Part shown: positions 7,797-9,516 of the stretch, piece after piece
How the letters are laid out: every line of letters starts with the position of its first letter
How positions within the stretch are numbered: position 1 is the first letter of the stretch
NCBI GenBank assembly: GCA_910586805.1
Contig: CAJUJC010000084.1
Coordinates: 1-9,516 of the forward strand
Direction of reading: 5' to 3'
DNA: 9,516 nucleotides
Source of the DNA: an uncultured Erysipelotrichales bacterium
GTDB taxonomy: Bacteria > Bacillota_I > Bacilli_A > Erysipelotrichales > Coprobacillaceae
Notes under the pieces: model-generated
Databases searched by the model: none
What the model saw: only the letters and a program-made list of their open reading frames with translations
Told to the model about the DNA's origin: nothing
Translations under genes and position numbers: made by a program

Positions 7797-8757
7797 TATC
7801 CTCTTCCTCTCTTTCTATCGCTTTTAATATGTTACTTAAATCATAACTAAATCCAATAGCAGGTACATCCTTTTGAAAATGATTCATCAGTTTATCATAC
7901 CTTCCACCATTAATAATAGGACTTGCACTATAAGGTGAATAACCTTTAATAATAATACCTGTATAATATTTCATATTGGGTGTCATAGCCAAATCAAAAC
8001 TAAAAATATCTTTCATTTCTAATCTTCCATATAAATCTTTTAATTCCACTAAAGCCTCTTTCAATAAATCATCATTGATTTGTGTAATCATCTTATCAAC
8101 AATCTCAATACCTCCAAAACTTTGTGGTAATGCCAATAACAATTCTTTTAACGGACTTTGAATATCCTTTTTATTAACTAATCTTTCCATTGAAGAAATG
8201 TCTCTTCTCTTTAATATTTTTACAAAAGATTCATCATCCACCAATTCACATAAACGGTTATAAAACTTTGCTGAACTTATTTCTATTTTCACATCTTTTA
8301 ACTCAAGTAAAGATATGCTTTGTTGGATAATATTCAAACATTCAATTTCACCAACAAAACCACCTTTTCCTAATAATTCAACTCCTGCTTGAAAAAATTC
8401 ACTGCTTCTTCCTTTATGACGTTTTTCTTTACGATAAACCTTACCAAAATAACAATATCTCTTTTCACCTTGTTCATTTTGACTACTATATAATCTTGCA
8501 AGGGGAACTGTAAAATCTGTTCTTAATGCAACTCTTTTTCCTTCATAATTGATGTATTGAAACATCTTTTCTTCTTCAATACCTATATCCATATTGTTAT
8601 ATAAATCAGCATATTCAAATGAAGGCATCAAAACTTCTAAATATTTGTTTTTTGTAAAAACACCTCTTAAGTTATTTTCAATTCTTCTAAGCGTTGATAC
8701 ATTACTCATAATAGCGTCTATACTTTCTTCTGGTATTAAATATTTAAACTCTTCCAT
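7789..8757 (-). CDS. hisZ: ATP phosphoribosyltransferase regulatory subunit (histidyl-tRNA synthetase paralog)
   Basis: Partner of short-form HisG in a hetero-octameric enzyme; it carries the histidine feedback function and makes no tRNA. The 322-aa protein is a class II HisRS-like catalytic core. It shows ALRTDFTVPLARL (77-89), a motif-2-like YCYFGKVYRKEKRHKGRSSE (101-120), YYTGIIIKGY (264-273), and a motif-3-like NGGRYDKL with PAIGFSYDL (283-307). The C-terminal anticodon-binding domain of a true HisRS is absent, and the protein is directly followed by hisG, so HisZ is favoured over HisRS. It is the first structural gene, starting just downstream of the attenuator, with AGGAG and GGGAG ribosome binding sites before the ATG at 8757. 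Confidence 0.96.
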   Translation of the reverse strand: MEEFKYLIPEESIDAIMSNVSTLRRIENNLRGVFTKNKYLEVLMPSFEYADLYNNMDIGIEEEKMFQYINYEGKRVALRTDFTVPLARLYSSQNEQGEKRYCYFGKVYRKEKRHKGRSSEFFQAGVELLGKGGFVGEIECLNIIQQSISLLELKDVKIEISSAKFYNRLCELVDDESFVKILKRRDISSMERLVNKKDIQSPLKELLLALPQSFGGIEIVDKMITQINDDLLKEALVELKDLYGRLEMKDIFSFDLAMTPNMKYYTGIIIKGYSPYSASPIINGGRYDKLMNHFQKDVPAIGFSYDLSNILKAIEREEEDNA

Positions 8758-8778
8758 AATAGTCTCCCTTCTCCTAAT

Positions 8779-8805
8779 AAAAAAGACAAGTCTTAATGAC
8801 TTGTC
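8779..8805 (-). terminator. Leader terminator (attenuator) of the his operon
   Basis: On the minus strand GACAAGTC (8805-8798), loop ATTAA, and GACTTGTC (8792-8785) form a perfect 8-bp stem. Six T residues (8784-8779) follow. It lies upstream of hisZ and its ribosome binding site and downstream of the His-rich leader ORF. It would therefore stop transcription before the structural genes. Part of its left arm and its loop can pair instead with an upstream segment (8826-8819). Confidence 0.85.
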
Positions 8806-8888
8806 AGTAGTTTCTTATAGTCATTAGATACACCCGATTGATTTAGTATGTGAAAATGGGTTGTATCTGTCTTATAAAGATATAACCC
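8794..8888 (-). promoter_or_regulatory. Alternative RNA hairpins of the his attenuator
   Basis: Complementary segments on the minus strand, in order: A GGGTTATATCT (8888-8878), B AGATACAACCC (8868-8858), C GGGTGTATCT (8835-8826), D TAATGACT (8826-8819), E AGTCATTA (8801-8794). A pairs with B (10 of 11). B pairs instead with C (10 pairs, one bulged A). D pairs with E over 8 bp without mismatch. D:E overlaps the left arm and loop of the terminator, so it acts as an antiterminator. A:B and B:C exclude each other, as D:E and the terminator do. B:C and D:E abut and could stack. The pairing is read directly; which state wins in the cell is inference. Confidence 0.7.
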
Positions 8889-8944
8889 TAAGTGTTCCAA
8901 TGATGATGGTGATGAAATTGTGTTTTTAAAATTGTCTTTTTCAT
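8888..8944 (-). CDS. hisL: his operon leader peptide with five consecutive His codons
   Basis: Eighteen-codon ORF encoding MKKTILKTQFHHHHHWNT, ending in TAG. The His codons (CAT CAC CAT CAT CAT) occupy 8914-8900. A GGGGTGAT ribosome binding site (8956-8949) lies at suitable distance. Its likely role is regulatory: a ribosome short of charged tRNA-His would stall in the His run and shift the folding of the following RNA, controlling the terminator at 8779-8805. Supporting points are the position directly before a complete his operon, the downstream terminator with a competing pairing, and resemblance to the enterobacterial His leader peptide, which also has Gln-Phe before its His run. The symbol hisL is applied by analogy. 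The overlapping 60-codon frame at 8793-8975 is out of frame with it and looks spurious. Confidence 0.85.
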   Translation of the reverse strand: MKKTILKTQFHHHHHWNT

Positions 8945-8948
8945 AAAT

Positions 8949-8956
8949 ATCACCCC
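8949..8956 (-). promoter_or_regulatory. Ribosome binding site of the His leader peptide
   Basis: GGGGTGAT on the minus strand matches the anti-Shine-Dalgarno end of 16S rRNA with one G-U wobble. It stands 4-5 bases before the leader ATG at 8944. Its GGTGAT (8954-8949) is also complementary to ATCACC (8913-8908) in the first His codons, so base pairing could mask the site when the leader is untranslated. Confidence 0.7.
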
Positions 8957-9125
8957 GTTTTTTATATATTAACATAATTTATATAATAAAAAAAGGATTT
9001 TTTTATTTTTTGCTTTTATTTATTTTATAGACATACTTTATTCTTATATATCACATATCTAAATATAATAAAATTCCACCTCATATAAATAAAATTTAAT
9101 AATTTCATTTACCGACTTTGGCGGA

Positions 9126-9134
9126 ATTATATCA
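9126..9134 (-). promoter_or_regulatory. Candidate extended -10 promoter for the his leader transcript
   Basis: TGaTATAAT on the minus strand overlaps the TGA stop codon of the DUF89 gene. It is the same extended -10 element seen before the MATE gene. No good -35 box stands at the right distance, which extended -10 promoters can tolerate. It would give an untranslated leader of roughly 170 bases before the leader peptide. The rest of 8957-9131 is very AT-rich with several weaker TATA-like sites, so the true start could lie closer. Confidence 0.35.
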
Positions 9135-9516
9135 AAGCAAAGTTTTGTTTTTCATACAAACAAATGATTTCTCTTTTGCTCCAACATATCGACTTATCAC
9201 TTGGCATTTAACCATCAGCATAAAATAAATATTTTTTATTTCCTCACTTAAACTCTCAAAATTTGCTTGTCCCTTAGCAATCACAACATCACTAGAATCA
9301 TAAATTTTTTGAAACTCTTGACTTGTACGATGAAGCACTGTTCCTAAAGAACAATCACCATTATGAATAATAGTTGCATATTGATGAATACCAACCTTAT
9401 AAGCATCACTTTCAATATTATCATTAACAACAGGATAACCCCTTGTTGCAAAATAAATATGTATATGAGGATTAAGCTGTTTTATTCTTTTCATCAACAA
9501 CATATCTAAACATATC
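9132..9516 (-). CDS. DUF89/ARMT1-like metal-dependent phosphatase, C-terminal part (5' end outside window)
   Basis: The frame stays open to the right edge, so this is about the last 128 residues of a longer protein (family members are roughly 280 aa or more). It has the DUF89 core motifs: TRGYPVVNDNIESDA, then GDCSLGTVLHRTSQEF, then DSSDVVIAKGQANFESL, then a C-terminal strand like the family's final KVKCxVIxR segment. The edge codons (ICLDMLLMKRI) fit the end of the family's DNxGE metal-binding motif, whose key part lies outside. Members are Mn/Ni-dependent phosphatases of damaged or reactive phosphometabolites. The exact substrate of this bacterial/archaeal-type member is unknown to me. It reads in the same direction as the his operon, about 190 bases upstream of the leader peptide; no convincing terminator separates them. 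Confidence 0.85.
   Translation of the reverse strand, partial: ICLDMLLMKRIKQLNPHIHIYFATRGYPVVNDNIESDAYKVGIHQYATIIHNGDCSLGTVLHRTSQEFQKIYDSSDVVIAKGQANFESLSEEIKNIYFMLMVKCQVISRYVGAKEKSFVCMKNKTLL

Noticed and set aside
7976..8161. Plus-strand ORFs inside the his genes (for example 7976-8161, 4905-5192, 3235-3465, 1844-2032)
   Set aside because: They lie antisense to well-identified genes, show composition expected of the opposite strand of AT-rich coding DNA, and contain no recognisable domain.
8793..8975. A 60-codon minus-strand ORF covering the leader region
   Set aside because: It lacks a proper ribosome binding site, has no recognisable domain, runs through the terminator stem, and is out of frame with the short His-run ORF, which has a good ribosome binding site and clear context.
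8985..9007. AATA-A-run / T-run-ATT inverted repeat, possible DUF89 terminator
   Set aside because: The stem consists only of A-T pairs with a 3-base centre; such symmetry is expected in homopolymer-rich DNA and would make a very weak terminator.
8779..9131. T-box riboswitch upstream of hisZ
   Set aside because: I looked for the conserved T-box sequence (AGGGTGGnACCGCG-like) and a specifier loop. Only short partial matches (GAGGTGGAA near 9080, TTGGAACAC near 8897) occur, and they are in the wrong place relative to the terminator. A UGGG pairing element expected for tRNA-His is not apparent.

Overview
The window is AT-rich (roughly 30% GC by eye) and looks chromosomal. The codon use, AGGAGG-type ribosome binding sites, a short-form HisG paired with HisZ, and the accessory genes suggest a low-GC Firmicute. 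An anaerobic gut member of the Erysipelotrichia/Coprobacillaceae type is my guess from gene style; it is not proven by the sequence.

Layout. Positions 1-275 (+) hold the 3' end of an Rpn/PD-(D/E)XK-type transposase-associated nuclease gene. It converges on a rubrerythrin gene (323-922, -), and the two share a bidirectional terminator at 276-319. Next on the minus strand is a MATE-family multidrug exporter (970-2316) with its own promoter and terminator. From 8757 down to 2570, also on the minus strand, runs a compact eight-gene histidine operon in the order hisZ-hisG-hisD-hisB-hisH-hisA-hisF-hisIE. Its genes overlap or lie 1-2 bases apart, and it ends in an intrinsic terminator at 2469-2490. 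The right edge (9132-9516, -) holds the C-terminal part of a DUF89/ARMT1-like metal-dependent phosphatase that runs off the window.

The most interesting part is the 8779-8956 leader between the DUF89 gene and hisZ. Read on the minus strand it holds an 18-codon ORF with a ribosome binding site, encoding MKKTILKTQFHHHHHWNT with five consecutive His codons. It is followed by alternative RNA hairpins, and then by a perfect 8-bp intrinsic terminator with a U-run just before hisZ. This is the architecture of ribosome-mediated (leader-peptide) attenuation, as in the enterobacterial his operon. His operons of Firmicutes are more usually discussed in terms of T-box or repressor control, and I see no T-box here.

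Together the operon encodes HisZG (committing step), HisIE, HisA, HisHF, HisB and HisD. Two activities are missing from this operon: histidinol-phosphate aminotransferase (HisC) and histidinol-phosphate phosphatase. They must be encoded elsewhere if the pathway is complete.
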